A DNA stretch of 64,000 nucleotides from Ruminococcus flavefaciens (GCA_002371825.1 DFHF01000037.1:80158-144157), one strand, 5' to 3'; counted from the first letter of the stretch, positions 8,575 through 17,340 are shown. Numbers and translations: made by a program. The notes: generated from the sequence alone by a model not told the origin.

Positions 8575-8790
8575 TCAGTCCTCGTCTTCGTCAACAGCGT
8601 CCTCAGTAGGCTGACAGCAGGCACCTTTAATGCCGCAGTCCGTACTGTTGACAGTCTCAACGTTCATTCCCCCGCCATTTTCTGCGGAGAAAATATTAAC
8701 ATGGCCGCTGCCTTCCGACATAAGCTTATCGAGAAGCTCAACAAGCTCTTCCGGAGTCTGAGCCTTTCCGTTATTTTCCGGGCCGTTCAT
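8575..8790 (-). CDS. Small coupled protein resembling a radical domain without the glycine
   Basis: This 71-residue ORF starts on the A of the pflB-core stop (TGATG overlap), a strong sign of coupled translation. Residues 13-34 (PEELVELLDKLMSEGSGHVNI) parallel the start of the radical domain (LIELLDGYVEKGGHHLNVNV). The rest differs: a glycine-rich turn, NSTDCGIKGACCQ with three cysteines, and an acidic tail (EDAVDEDED). The RVSGYA motif is absent. It may cap or stabilise the core while the radical subunit is away, or bind metal through the cysteines; both ideas are inference. I know no named family for it. Confidence 0.7.
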   Translation of the reverse strand: MNGPENNGKAQTPEELVELLDKLMSEGSGHVNIFSAENGGGMNVETVNSTDCGIKGACCQPTEDAVDEDED

Positions 8791-10898
8791 CAGTCTTCAC
8801 CTTTGAGCTTGTCAAGGTCGATATCGCCCATGAATACTTCCATATCCTTACCAAGAGCACTTGGTATGATAGAGAATGTATTGGAGATACCATCCTGAGC
8901 GTGTCTGAAAGGAAGCTTTGCAACAGATGAGAGTGAAGCTACAGCTCCGTGAGTATCTCTTCCGTGCATCGGGTTAGCTCCCGGAGCAAGCGGTACGCCC
9001 TGCTTTCTTCCGTCAGGAGTATTACCGGTCTTCTTTCCGTATACTACGTTGGATGTGATAGTAAGGATAGACATTGTGGGAACACCGTCACGATATGTGT
9101 GGTGCTTTCTTATGCAGTCCATAAAGCGGCGGACTACCTCAACAGCCAGCTTGTCAACACGGTCGTCGTTGTTTCCGTACTTGGGGAAGTCTCCCTCTAT
9201 CTCGTAATCAACTACAACGTTCTTTGCAACGTCAACTACATTGCCGGCCTTGTCCTTTATTTCAATATCCTTGCGGATAGGCTTTACCTTAGCATACTTG
9301 ATAGCTGAAAGTGAGTCTGCAACTACTGAGAGGCCTGCAATACCGGTAGCAAAATAACGCTTAACGTCTCTGTCGTGAAGAGCCATCTGGAGTCTCTCAT
9401 AGCTGTACTTGTCATGCATATAGTGGATAACGTTGAGGGTATTTACATAGAGGCCAGCCAGCCATTCCATCATATCCATGTACTTTTCCCAAACGTCATC
9501 GAACTCAAGATATTCGCTGTCAACGGGTCTGAACTTAGGACCTACCTGGAGACCGAGTCTCTCGTCAACACCGCCGTTTATTGCGTAGAGCAGGCACTTT
9601 GCAAGGTTTGCTCTTGCGCCGAAGAACTGCATTTCCTTACCAACTCTCATGGAGGATACACAGCAGGCGATAGCGTAGTCATCACCGTGTACAACTCTCA
9701 TCATGTCATCATTCTCATACTGGATAGAGGATGTCTTTATTGACATCTTAGCACAGTACTCCTTGAACTTTCTGGGGAGCTTTGTGGACCAGAGAATGGT
9801 CATGTTAGGCTCCGGAGCAGTGCCCAGATTTTCAAGTGTATGGAGATAACGGAAGCTGTTCTTTGTTACAAGGTGGTGACCGTCAACATCAACACCGCCG
9901 ATAGATTCTGTGATCCATGTAGGATCTCCGGAGAACAGTGAGTTATACTCAGGTGTTCTTGCGAACTTGACTATACGGAGCTTCATGATGAAGTGGTCGA
10001 TAAGCTCCTGAGCCTCTTCCTCAGTGAGGATGCCCTTTTCAAGGTCTCTCTGGATGTAGATATCAAGGAAGGTGGATGTACGTCCCAGTGACATCGCTGC
10101 ACCGTTCTGCTCCTTTACTGCTGCAAGATAACCGAAGTAGAGCCACTGTACAGCTTCCTTGGCATTTGCGGCAGGTTTTGAGATATCAAAGCCGTAGATC
10201 TCTCCCAGCTTCTTAAGCTCCTGCAAAGCTCTTACCTGCTCAGCAAGCTCTTCACGGAGACGGATATTCTTTGAAGTCATTCTGACAAGAGATGTCTCGA
10301 TCTGGTGCTGTTTATCCTTAATGAGTATATCTACACCATAGAGAGCAACTCTTCTGTAGTCGCCTATGATACGTCCTCTGCCGTAAGCATCAGGAAGTCC
10401 GGTGAGTATAGCTGAGTGACGTGCAAGACGCATCTCAGGGGTATATGCATCGAAAACGCCCTGGTTATGAGTCTTTCTGTACTTTGTGAATATATCAACA
10501 ACGCTCTGGTCGACCTCATAACCATATTCCTTGCAAGCCTGCTGAGCCATTCTGATTCCTCCGAAGGGCTGAAGTGAACGCTTGAAGGGCTTATCTGTCT
10601 GAAGTCCGACTATCTTTTCAAGATCTTTGTTGAGGTATCCGGCAGCATGGGAAGTGATAGTAGATACTATCTTTGTATCCATGTCCAGAACTCCTCCTGC
10701 TTCTCTTTCCTGTCTGGAAAGATCCATTACCTGCTCCCAGAGCTTTTTTGTAGCTTCTGTAGGACCAGCCAGGAAGCTTTCATCTCCGTCATAGGGAGTG
10801 TAGTTCTTCTTGATAAAGTCTCTTACATTTACGGATGTGTTGCTCCAGCGTCCTTCGCTGAAACCATCCCATTCATGCGGCCAAGTGTTTACAACCAT
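8790..10898 (-). CDS. pflB: Pyruvate formate-lyase catalytic core, lacking the radical domain
   Basis: This 702-residue protein aligns from its start (RDFIKKNYTPYDGDESFLAG) with formate C-acetyltransferase, which converts pyruvate and CoA to acetyl-CoA and formate. The catalytic pair Cys412-Cys413 (IACCVSSMRVGK) is present. The usual enzyme has about 760 residues; here the chain stops after IIPSALGKDMEVFMGD, just where the glycyl-radical domain would begin. That domain is encoded two genes downstream. The stop overlaps the next start (TGATG). A consensus promoter lies at 10941-10969. No activating enzyme (pflA) is adjacent. The stop is not a simple frameshift, because each downstream part has its own start and ribosome site or coupling. 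Confidence 0.93.
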   Translation of the reverse strand: MVVNTWPHEWDGFSEGRWSNTSVNVRDFIKKNYTPYDGDESFLAGPTEATKKLWEQVMDLSRQEREAGGVLDMDTKIVSTITSHAAGYLNKDLEKIVGLQTDKPFKRSLQPFGGIRMAQQACKEYGYEVDQSVVDIFTKYRKTHNQGVFDAYTPEMRLARHSAILTGLPDAYGRGRIIGDYRRVALYGVDILIKDKQHQIETSLVRMTSKNIRLREELAEQVRALQELKKLGEIYGFDISKPAANAKEAVQWLYFGYLAAVKEQNGAAMSLGRTSTFLDIYIQRDLEKGILTEEEAQELIDHFIMKLRIVKFARTPEYNSLFSGDPTWITESIGGVDVDGHHLVTKNSFRYLHTLENLGTAPEPNMTILWSTKLPRKFKEYCAKMSIKTSSIQYENDDMMRVVHGDDYAIACCVSSMRVGKEMQFFGARANLAKCLLYAINGGVDERLGLQVGPKFRPVDSEYLEFDDVWEKYMDMMEWLAGLYVNTLNVIHYMHDKYSYERLQMALHDRDVKRYFATGIAGLSVVADSLSAIKYAKVKPIRKDIEIKDKAGNVVDVAKNVVVDYEIEGDFPKYGNNDDRVDKLAVEVVRRFMDCIRKHHTYRDGVPTMSILTITSNVVYGKKTGNTPDGRKQGVPLAPGANPMHGRDTHGAVASLSSVAKLPFRHAQDGISNTFSIIPSALGKDMEVFMGDIDLDKLKGED

Positions 10899-10940
10899 GA
10901 TTCAGGACTCCTTTTAATAAATAAAATTCTGCTGAAATAC

Positions 10941-10969
10941 ATTTTAGCACATTGTCGAAAAATTGTCAA
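10941..10969 (-). promoter_or_regulatory. Promoter of the split pyruvate formate-lyase operon
   Basis: On the minus strand TTGACA and TAAAAT are separated by 17 bases, about 45 bases before the pflB ATG. No clear FNR or Rex palindrome was seen around it. Confidence 0.8.
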
Positions 10970-11166
10970 TCTCTTTATTAGCCTTAGTTACCAACATTTT
11001 GATGTATTGCGTTATATTTTATTACTAATTGTCCGGCAGACCTTTTATCAGAAAGCGGTGAATCCGGAAAAATCCGCCCGGTCTCCTCCGGCCTGCTATA
11101 AAAATCGTTTAACTTGTTCGCTGTATTTGTTCAATTAATAGAATTTTCCCGACTTTGCTAATTGTA

Positions 11167-12828
11167 TCAGCTGTAGTTCTGGGCTATACGGTAATCAACC
11201 GCTCCGCTGAAAGGGTCATAGAAGATATCTTCGTTATCCTTTTCAGCCACAAGGTATGCATTTTTGTAGAACAGAGGTACAAAGCCATATCCGCTCAATA
11301 TATCCCGTTCCGCTGATGTGTAAGCTTCAACAGCCTCAGCTACTGTTCCGCAGGCCATAAGCTTATCCATTATCCCCTCTGTTCCGGGGATCTTTTTCAG
11401 ACATTGCTCTTTAGTAAACTGCTCCATTACAGAAATACCGCTGTTGATATCTCCGGTCAGAGGATAAAGTGCAAGACTGTATTCCCCCTGGGAAATACGT
11501 TTTTCAAACTCCTCGGGAGTAACGTCCTCGATGCCGATATACACTCCGAGAAGCTCCTGCCAGCTCTGGGAGAGCTTATGCAGGTCTCCGGAATCAACGG
11601 TATCAGCATTTACCAGTATCTTCACCTGATCCACAGAGCCGACTCCAAGGGACTTCTTTGCCTTATCGAGACAATCCTTGGCCTCAGTAACATCGAATCG
11701 TGCAAACTGTCCGTCAGATACGAGTTCACGGTAACTCCTTCCCGCAAGTGTAACAGCAGGAGGTATTATCCCCGAAGCAACAGTGATATCGCTTCCGATA
11801 ACTTCCTCCAGGCTGTCCCTGTCAGTAGCAAGAGCAAGAGCCTTACGGAGATCAGTACTTCTGAACAGTCTGTCCTCGTCATTGAATATCAGTCCGAGAG
11901 TTATCGGCCGGCTGCTGCTCACTGAATACTTGCTTCCACGATAGGAACCGCTGAGAGTTGTGATGCACTCTATCTCTTCATCCTTGAAGAGCTGACGGAT
12001 ATCCGCTTCATTCTTCTGTATGGTAAAGTTCAGATGTGAAGGCATTACAGCGTATGTCTCGGTCACATTCTTATCGTTGCGGCGCATATAGAGTATATTG
12101 TGAACTCCATACGGGTCATAGAACCACTGCCGCATATAGAACGGTCCGTTTGACATTACAGACTGATCGTCAAGGCCGTATTTTCCCTTGGTAGAATCAA
12201 AGAACTCCCTGTTGCACGGGAAAGCTGCTGTACTTGCAAGCATACCCATGAATTCTGCCGAGGGATGTTCAAGCTCTATAACAAGGGTAAAATCGTCCGG
12301 AGCCGAAACACCGGCAGTATCCGGTGAAGCCTGTCCGCTGATTATCTGCTCCCCGTTCTTTATGCAGGAGAAATCCAGCGCATACGGGGACTGCATTTTA
12401 GGGTCAAGCAGGCGCTGAAGTGCAAACACATAGTCATCCGCCACTACAGGGAAGCACTCATCCTCCTCAATGATATCGTTCCGGTTTCTGTCGATAGACC
12501 AGAAATTGTCCTGTCTGAGGGTAAAGCTGTAGGTCAGGCCGTCCGGCGAGATATTATAGCTAAGCGCATTGCAGCAGGATATATTTCCGTTCTCGTCCGC
12601 AGAGACCAGTCCGCTGTAAAGATTTTTTATTACAGTATTTGAAGAAGGATCAGCAGCAAACTGAGGGTCGAGGCTCTGTGGATTTCCGCAGAGCGGTATG
12701 TCGTACATATGGTTCCTTCCGTCTCCTTTTTCTTTATCTCCGCAGGAAAAACAGAGGGCAGCAGTCATTGCTGTGCATATAATAAGGGGTAATTTTCTCA
12801 CTTTTGTCTCCGTTCTTTTCAAGAGCAT
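11167..12828 (-). CDS. Peptide-binding lipoprotein of an ABC transporter (OppA-like)
   Basis: This 553-residue protein has a lipoprotein signal (LIICTAMTAALCFSC, acylated at that cysteine) and then the family 5 extracellular solute-binding fold: GNPQSLDPQFAADPSSN near the N-terminus, 'VMSNGPFYMRQW' in the middle and a closing FVPLFYKNAYLV. Such proteins capture oligopeptides or similar ligands for an ABC importer. No permease or ATPase gene is adjacent, so it is an orphan binding protein or uses a transporter encoded elsewhere. It stands alone between the pfl promoter region and the terminator at 12882-12914. The ribosome site before ATG 12828 is weak. Confidence 0.88.
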   Translation of the reverse strand: MLLKRTETKVRKLPLIICTAMTAALCFSCGDKEKGDGRNHMYDIPLCGNPQSLDPQFAADPSSNTVIKNLYSGLVSADENGNISCCNALSYNISPDGLTYSFTLRQDNFWSIDRNRNDIIEEDECFPVVADDYVFALQRLLDPKMQSPYALDFSCIKNGEQIISGQASPDTAGVSAPDDFTLVIELEHPSAEFMGMLASTAAFPCNREFFDSTKGKYGLDDQSVMSNGPFYMRQWFYDPYGVHNILYMRRNDKNVTETYAVMPSHLNFTIQKNEADIRQLFKDEEIECITTLSGSYRGSKYSVSSSRPITLGLIFNDEDRLFRSTDLRKALALATDRDSLEEVIGSDITVASGIIPPAVTLAGRSYRELVSDGQFARFDVTEAKDCLDKAKKSLGVGSVDQVKILVNADTVDSGDLHKLSQSWQELLGVYIGIEDVTPEEFEKRISQGEYSLALYPLTGDINSGISVMEQFTKEQCLKKIPGTEGIMDKLMACGTVAEAVEAYTSAERDILSGYGFVPLFYKNAYLVAEKDNEDIFYDPFSGAVDYRIAQNYS

Positions 12829-12881
12829 TTCTTTCGGCTGAACAGCAATATATCAGCACACACGAAAAGCTCCGAGGTATT

Positions 12882-12914
12882 AAAATGTGCTCTCCTTGCG
12901 GAGAACACATTTTT
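12882..12914 (-). terminator. Bidirectional terminator after the M15 peptidase gene
   Basis: AAAATGTGCTCTCC and GGAGAACACATTTTT form a stem around TTGC, with A and T runs on either side. It lies 9 bases past the stop of the M15 gene. Confidence 0.8.
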
Positions 12915-12922
12915 CAGCTTTT

Positions 12923-13975
12923 TCAATTCATTTCAACAGTTATTATAAATCCGTCAACATTATTTCCGGAAACTGTATAGGTCTTGTTTGAGGGAACTGT
13001 TACTGCAGTGTCTCCTGCTGAAGCAGCCTGATAGTAGACATTGTAGAGCTTTCCTTCAACAGTGATGCTTATGGGATCATCACTATTATGCTTCTTTACC
13101 TCGTCAATATACTCTTCAAGGCAAAGACCGTTCATTTTTATGTATGTTGCATGAGGAACTCCCACATAGCGATAGGTATGGCTTCTTGCCTCCTCGCCGG
13201 TGAACTGCTCCTTGCCCTCAGGGAATCTTACGATAAATCCGTATTCTGCGGCATGGTCATCGAACCACGCATAATCACCTGTAGGGGTATAATATCCTGA
13301 GCTCTGTCCGTTCTTGGGGAAGACGCCGATATCAAATGATCTTGCGGTATGATAATCGCTGAATCCGCCCTTGAACTTTGAGTAGCCGTTATTGTATCTG
13401 TCGTTCTGCTCCTCAAGAGTACGGTATCCGCCGATGACAGTAAGGTAATCGCAGTTAGTCTCCTTATAGAAAGCCTCCATAAGTTTATTGAGCTGATCCA
13501 CTGTCTTTGAGTCGAGCTTTGTAACGTAATCGCTTACGCTGTAATATTCTGTCTTGATATTATCGTAGAGAGTAAGCAGCTCAGTATCCTCAGACTCAAA
13601 GCTGTACTCATTGGTTTCATTAACAAGGATGAGACTTCCCCGCTTCATATCCTTCTGTGAGAAGCTCTCTGTGGTGTACTGAGAGGCTGTAGCCTGCACG
13701 GTCTCGCCGGCAGAACCTATTATAGCCTTTGTATCGCCGCTGGTCTGGAGGTCATCAACAATGGTCTGATCTGTCTCGCCCTCAGACTGAGTCGTTGCAG
13801 GAGTACTGCTGCCGGACTTATCTTTGCTGCCGGAACAGCTTTTTGCACATGACGCAAGTATAACTATCAGAACAATAAGAACAAGAACCGCTGCAACGAT
13901 ACGGTCGTATCTGACATGATAGCTTTTGGAAGCACTCTGTCTGCGGCGGGCTCTCCGCTTATTTCCGTTATTCAT
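12923..13975 (-). CDS. Membrane-anchored M15-family D-Ala-D-Ala carboxypeptidase-like protein
   Basis: This 350-residue protein has a basic N-terminus (KRRARRRQ), one membrane helix (residues about 29-46) and a Ser/Thr-rich spacer. The VanY/DacB-type M15B domain follows: the GGYRT block, the zinc motif SDYHTARSFDIG (His and Asp ligands) and the third-ligand region SHTYRYVGVPHA. The usual glutamate before the last histidine (EPWHYRYVG in VanY) is replaced by a serine context, so activity is less certain. It would trim peptidoglycan stem peptides outside the membrane. It is a single-gene unit ending at a strong terminator. No vancomycin-resistance genes are nearby. Confidence 0.82.
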   Translation of the reverse strand: MNNGNKRRARRRQSASKSYHVRYDRIVAAVLVLIVLIVILASCAKSCSGSKDKSGSSTPATTQSEGETDQTIVDDLQTSGDTKAIIGSAGETVQATASQYTTESFSQKDMKRGSLILVNETNEYSFESEDTELLTLYDNIKTEYYSVSDYVTKLDSKTVDQLNKLMEAFYKETNCDYLTVIGGYRTLEEQNDRYNNGYSKFKGGFSDYHTARSFDIGVFPKNGQSSGYYTPTGDYAWFDDHAAEYGFIVRFPEGKEQFTGEEARSHTYRYVGVPHATYIKMNGLCLEEYIDEVKKHNSDDPISITVEGKLYNVYYQAASAGDTAVTVPSNKTYTVSGNNVDGFIITVEMN

Positions 13976-14224
13976 ATAAAGAGATCGCTCCTTGGAACCA
14001 TATAAGGTATTTTATTATAAAGAATAATATTAAAACTCCGTATGGAGAAAATGATTTTCTATCAATTGATTTATATTATACCACAATTATTTATGAATGT
14101 AAAGAGTTTTTTTATAATTTTGCTGAATTTTTGCAGGTTTTTTCGTCAAAATCTTGTACAGCTATTCGATAATGCACAAAAAAGTATGAATCTGATGTTA
14201 ATAATACACAAAGATATATCAAGG

Positions 14225-15004
14225 TCATTCCGTATTCCGGCGGCGGAATTCTGTGGGAGTGCAGCCTCTGTGCTGTTTGAACTGACGCATGAAATATGAC
14301 TCACTGTCATAGCCGCACTCCTCAGCTATCTCAGTTATGGGCATATCGGTGCTTCTGAGCAGTTCAGAGGCATAAATAAGCCTGCTCTCAATAACATCCT
14401 GACGGCAGGTCACTCCGAATGCCCTGAGATAAAGTCTGTGAAAATAAGTGTGGCTTATCCCCATTTCACTGCATATCTCATCTGTTGACCAGTCATTCAC
14501 CGGGTCATCATATATCGATTCCCTGAGCAGGCGCAATTCGGCATATCGTGGGATGGACTCTTCTTCCGCAGTCTCCTGTTCTCCTGCACTGTCGCTCATG
14601 GAAAGAAAGATAAGGCGCATGGAAAGCTCCATAAACTCGCTCCGGTACTTTCCCTTGTATACAGAACGAGCCTTCATATTCCTTATAAGAGAAGCTATAG
14701 TTGAAGGCTCCTCAAGCTGAACAGGCTTATCCACGGGAAGATTTATCGAAACTGCATATTGTCTGTCAGCAACAGATGAACGAAAGCTGATGCAGTCATA
14801 TGCGAGCCGTCCCTCTCCCACAGGACGGAAGATTCTTTTAAAACCGCTGGTGGATATCATTGCGGTATAGCCTGATGTCCGTATATCATTATTTCCATTA
14901 GATATTACTACCGGCGTCCGGAAAAAAAACAGTACCGGATCAGTGCCATATTTTTCTTCTGGTATGGACTGACGGCAATTCAGTTCTATCCTGTTCACCC
15001 TCAT
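14225..15004 (-). CDS. AraC-family transcriptional regulator
   Basis: The preferred start is the ATG at 15004 (MRVNRIELNCRQ), preceded by GGGGAG; a longer reading to 15121 has no ribosome site. That gives 259 residues, the same length as the second AraC regulator at 26772-27551. The C-terminal third carries the double helix-turn-helix: STDEICSEMGISHTYFHRLY and DMPITEIAEECGYDSESYF followed by FMRQFKQHRGCTPTEFRR. The N-terminal half is a ligand-sensing beta-rich domain of unknown specificity. It is not in an operon with an obvious target. Confidence 0.85.
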   Translation of the reverse strand: MRVNRIELNCRQSIPEEKYGTDPVLFFFRTPVVISNGNNDIRTSGYTAMISTSGFKRIFRPVGEGRLAYDCISFRSSVADRQYAVSINLPVDKPVQLEEPSTIASLIRNMKARSVYKGKYRSEFMELSMRLIFLSMSDSAGEQETAEEESIPRYAELRLLRESIYDDPVNDWSTDEICSEMGISHTYFHRLYLRAFGVTCRQDVIESRLIYASELLRSTDMPITEIAEECGYDSESYFMRQFKQHRGCTPTEFRRRNTE

Positions 15005-15256
15005 AGCTTCAACTCCCCTGCTGCTGCATATCCTCTTACGGATATTTTCTCTCTTTTTATTTCTCCGCCAATCAGTTCCCGAATAATGCTCGTGCAGGAC
15101 CGGCAGAGAAAGGCGATTCAAAAAATTTTTTGAGCATTATTATTATACCACCGATCCGCAGATTTTGCAATATCCCAAATGCATAATCGACGCTGCAGCG
15201 GCAATAATAGCTTCAGACCCTAAGCAGGTCTCAAACTTTCTATATGGAGGCTCATC

Positions 15257-15439
15257 ATGGAAGATCATAAGAAAAACGAAAACATCAAGTGCAGCGTTTC
15301 ACAGTGCAGACATAATATGGTGACAGAGAATTACTGCTCTCTCGACTGCATATCTGTAGGCACTCATGAGGAAGATCCTACCGTTCCGGAATGTACCGAC
15401 TGCAATTCCTTCGTCAAGAGAACAGGCTGCTGCGACTGA
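15257..15439 (+). CDS. DUF1540 cysteine-rich protein
   Basis: This 60-residue protein has the DUF1540 arrangement: IKCSVSQCRHN near residue 10, YCSLDCISVG in the middle and CTDCNSFV near the end, plus a closing CC. The paired cysteines suggest metal binding. The family is widespread in Clostridia and has no proven function. A GGAGG ribosome site precedes ATG 15257. It is transcribed alone, between the AraC gene and ireB. Confidence 0.85.
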   Translation: MEDHKKNENIKCSVSQCRHNMVTENYCSLDCISVGTHEEDPTVPECTDCNSFVKRTGCCD

Positions 15440-15569
15440 AGCTCCGCATCGACCTGAAACAGGCGGATACTATCCGCCCGTACATAATTCCGGCATTTTT
15501 CCATATTGTGCAAAATCAATAAAACGGGAAGCACATTCCGGTCATATCAGAAAAAATTCTGTCTTTCCC

Positions 15570-15598
15570 TTGCATTAAATCCTTTTTTATAGTATAAT
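15570..15598 (+). promoter_or_regulatory. Promoter of ireB, with a structured leader
   Basis: TTGCAT and TATAAT are separated by 17 bases. The leader from about 15605 to the ATG at 15689 can form two hairpins: CAAGG with CCTTG, and TTCGTGC (15629-15635) with GCACGAA (15656-15662). A GGAGG ribosome site follows. Confidence 0.7.
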
Positions 15599-15688
15599 TA
15601 TTATCAAGGTAATTCCATTGCCTTGAGTTTCGTGCATACGGCATTCCACTCTCAGCACGAAGCATTCTAAGTCAGGAGGCTGATAACT

Positions 15689-15934
15689 ATGTTTGATAAA
15701 ACCATGACCTTCTCCGTCAATGAGGATAAAGAGGCGGAACTCAAGAAGAACCTCACCATAATCTATGACGCTCTGACTCAGAAGGGATATAACCCTATCA
15801 ATCAGATCGTTGGTTATATACTGTCAGAAGATCCGACCTACATAACCACTTATAATAACGCAAGAAGCCTCATCCGCCACATTGACCGTGACGAGCTTCT
15901 TCAGGTACTTGTAAGGTCTTATCTCAATTCATAG
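15689..15934 (+). CDS. ireB: IreB-family regulatory phosphoprotein (UPF0297)
   Basis: The 81-residue sequence follows the UPF0297 family along its length (YNPINQIVGYILSEDPTYIT near the centre, ARSLIRHIDRDELL near the end). In Enterococcus, IreB is phosphorylated on N-terminal threonines by the PASTA kinase IreK and affects cephalosporin tolerance. Threonines at 5 and 7 (MFDKTMTF) are present. The usual partners ruvX and a DUF1292 gene do not follow; a small membrane gene does. A PASTA protein without a kinase domain is encoded far away at 56657-57835. Confidence 0.9.
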   Translation: MFDKTMTFSVNEDKEAELKKNLTIIYDALTQKGYNPINQIVGYILSEDPTYITTYNNARSLIRHIDRDELLQVLVRSYLNS

Positions 15935-15943
15935 GAGTAAAAA

Positions 15944-16153
15944 ATGGAACGAGATAATGGAAATAATGAGTTCATCGAAGATGAATCTCTTGACAATGAT
16001 TTGAAAATGTTGCAAATAGAAGAACTCGAAACAAGAATCGAATTAGAAAATAGAACCAAAGCATTGGTTTCAATGCTTGATATTATATTAGTCCCCATTA
16101 CATTATTAACTTTCATTGCAACAGTTTCAATTATTGTAAAAGTAATTACATAG
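15944..16153 (+). CDS. Small single-helix membrane protein, unknown function
   Basis: This 69-residue ORF begins 9 bases after the ireB stop behind a GGAG site, so it is probably co-transcribed with ireB. An acidic, helical N-terminal half (LKMLQIEELETRIELENR) is followed by one hydrophobic segment (ILVPITLLTFIATVSIIVKV). Its base composition is more AT-rich than its neighbours, which may indicate a recent arrival. I recognise no family. Confidence 0.55.
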   Translation: MERDNGNNEFIEDESLDNDLKMLQIEELETRIELENRTKALVSMLDIILVPITLLTFIATVSIIVKVIT

Positions 16154-16216
16154 TGATAATTAATCTTTTGCAAAGCTTCCGTACAAGGTCGATAAGCAGG
16201 AGAAATACAGTAAACA

Positions 16217-16247
16217 GCGCCGGAACACCCTTCCGGCGTTTTATTTT
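16217..16247 (+). terminator. Terminator of the ireB unit
   Basis: CGCCGGAA and TTCCGGCG form a perfect 8-bp stem around CACCC, followed by TTTTATTTT. Confidence 0.85.
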
Positions 16248-16280
16248 GTCAAAAAGTCAGATCTGACATGATATCGACCA

Positions 16281-16305
16281 CGGGCGCCCAATGGGCGTCC
16301 CTACA
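16281..16305. repeat. Candidate dispersed GC-rich repeat in an intergenic gap
   Basis: CGGGCGCCCAATGGGCGTCC plus CTACA forms a short hairpin (CGCCC, AAT, GGGCG). Similar 'GGGCGxCC ... CCCTACA' elements recur in intergenic DNA of gut Firmicutes. Only one copy was seen in this window. The rest of the gap 16248-16504 shows no gene. Confidence 0.35.
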
Positions 16306-16504
16306 ATTCGCCTGTTTTACATAGATATTTGTGCAGGGGATGCCGCCTCGGCGGTACGCAAAAGTTTCTGACATTTTCTGTACTGCAATACCATTTCTGA
16401 GTTTTATTTTTCCGTCATTTTTTTCTTTTCATATTATTTATTTTGCAGCATACTATATCTATGCGGACACGCTCCGCACTATATGAAAAGGAGCTGATAA
16501 TGCC

Positions 16505-17242
16505 ATGAAAAGGTTATTTTCCGCAGCAGCTATCCTTACCGCAGCTTTAGTGCCGTGTTATTCCGCATATGCGGCTGACACAACAAAAATAGGCTACGGT
16601 CAGGGAAAAACTGTTGACCAGCTCAACAGGCCCTGCGGTGCTGTAGAATTTAACAGCAGATATGCCGGCCTTGATGCTTATGCTCTTTCTCAGGACGATA
16701 AGCGTATCATTCTCACCTTCGATCAGGGTTACGAAAACGGTTACACCGAAAAGATCCTCGATACACTGAAAGAAAAGAATGTCAGCGCTGTTTTCTTTCT
16801 CACCGGAGATTATGCAAAAAAAGAGCCTGTCCTCGTAAAGCGCATGATAGCTGAAGGACATACTCTCGGCAACCACGGTATGACCCATGCAAGCCTGCCT
16901 GCGCTCTCCGATAAAGAGGCTGAAAAGGAAATAATGTCCCTTCACGAATATGTTATCAATAACTACGGATATCAGATGCAGTATTTCCGCCCTCCATGCG
17001 GTGAATACTCAGAAAAAGCCCTTGAAACTATACAGAGCTGCGGATATAAAACTCTGTTCTGGAGCTTCGCCTATGTGGACTGGAAAACCGATTCCCAGCC
17101 CGATCCGGATAAAGCTCTTGAACAGCTTACAAACTCGGCTCACGGCGGTGAGATACTGCTCCTCCATTCCGTATCATCAACAAATGCCGGAATACTCGGT
17201 CAGCTCATAGATTCTCTCAGAGCAAAGGGATTCACTGTATAA
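16505..17242 (+). CDS. pdaA: Polysaccharide deacetylase, PdaA-like
   Basis: This 245-residue secreted protein has a signal peptide (residues 1 to about 23, ending YAYAA-like) and the NodB homology domain. The metal and base motif is LTFDQGYENGYT (residues about 70-81), which matches PdaA rather than chitin deacetylases. GNHGMTHASL carries the two metal histidines, YFRPPCGEY follows, and LLLHSVS ends the site. PdaA-type enzymes remove acetyl from N-acetylmuramic acid to form the muramic delta-lactam of spore cortex. A spore role here is inferred from the family. The ATG at 16500 is followed by a stop one codon later; the real start is 16505 after AAGGAG. Confidence 0.88.
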   Translation: MKRLFSAAAILTAALVPCYSAYAADTTKIGYGQGKTVDQLNRPCGAVEFNSRYAGLDAYALSQDDKRIILTFDQGYENGYTEKILDTLKEKNVSAVFFLTGDYAKKEPVLVKRMIAEGHTLGNHGMTHASLPALSDKEAEKEIMSLHEYVINNYGYQMQYFRPPCGEYSEKALETIQSCGYKTLFWSFAYVDWKTDSQPDPDKALEQLTNSAHGGEILLLHSVSSTNAGILGQLIDSLRAKGFTV

Positions 17243-17283
17243 TTCTGCCCCGGAGCTGCTGAAAATGCGGCTCCGGATCTCCC

Positions 17284-17312
17284 TTGACATTTTTCACGGA
17301 ATATGATACAAT
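17284..17312 (+). promoter_or_regulatory. Promoter of pnuC
   Basis: TTGACA and TACAAT are separated by 17 bases. Transcription would begin near 17319, leaving a leader of about 95 bases before the pnuC ATG. Confidence 0.8.
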
Positions 17313-17340
17313 ATCTACATCGCCACCGGGTGAAAATGTT

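Noticed and set aside
8276..10898. Simple frameshift breaking pflB
   Set aside because: Each part has its own start, with a coupled TGATG overlap or a strong AAGGAGG site, and an extra ORF and a hairpin lie between them; one base change cannot restore a single chain.
10899..11166. Rex or FNR operator in the pfl promoter region
   Set aside because: No TTGTTAA-type or TTGAT-N4-ATCAA palindrome close to consensus was found near the promoter.
12923..13975. Vancomycin-resistance VanY
   Set aside because: The M15 domain is present, but the usual last-ligand context is altered and no van genes are nearby; a general wall peptidase is more likely.
15002..15121. Longer N-terminus for the AraC regulator at 14225
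   Set aside because: The first 39 codons lack a ribosome site and are unlike the family; the ATG at 15004 has GGGGAG and gives the same length as its paralogue.
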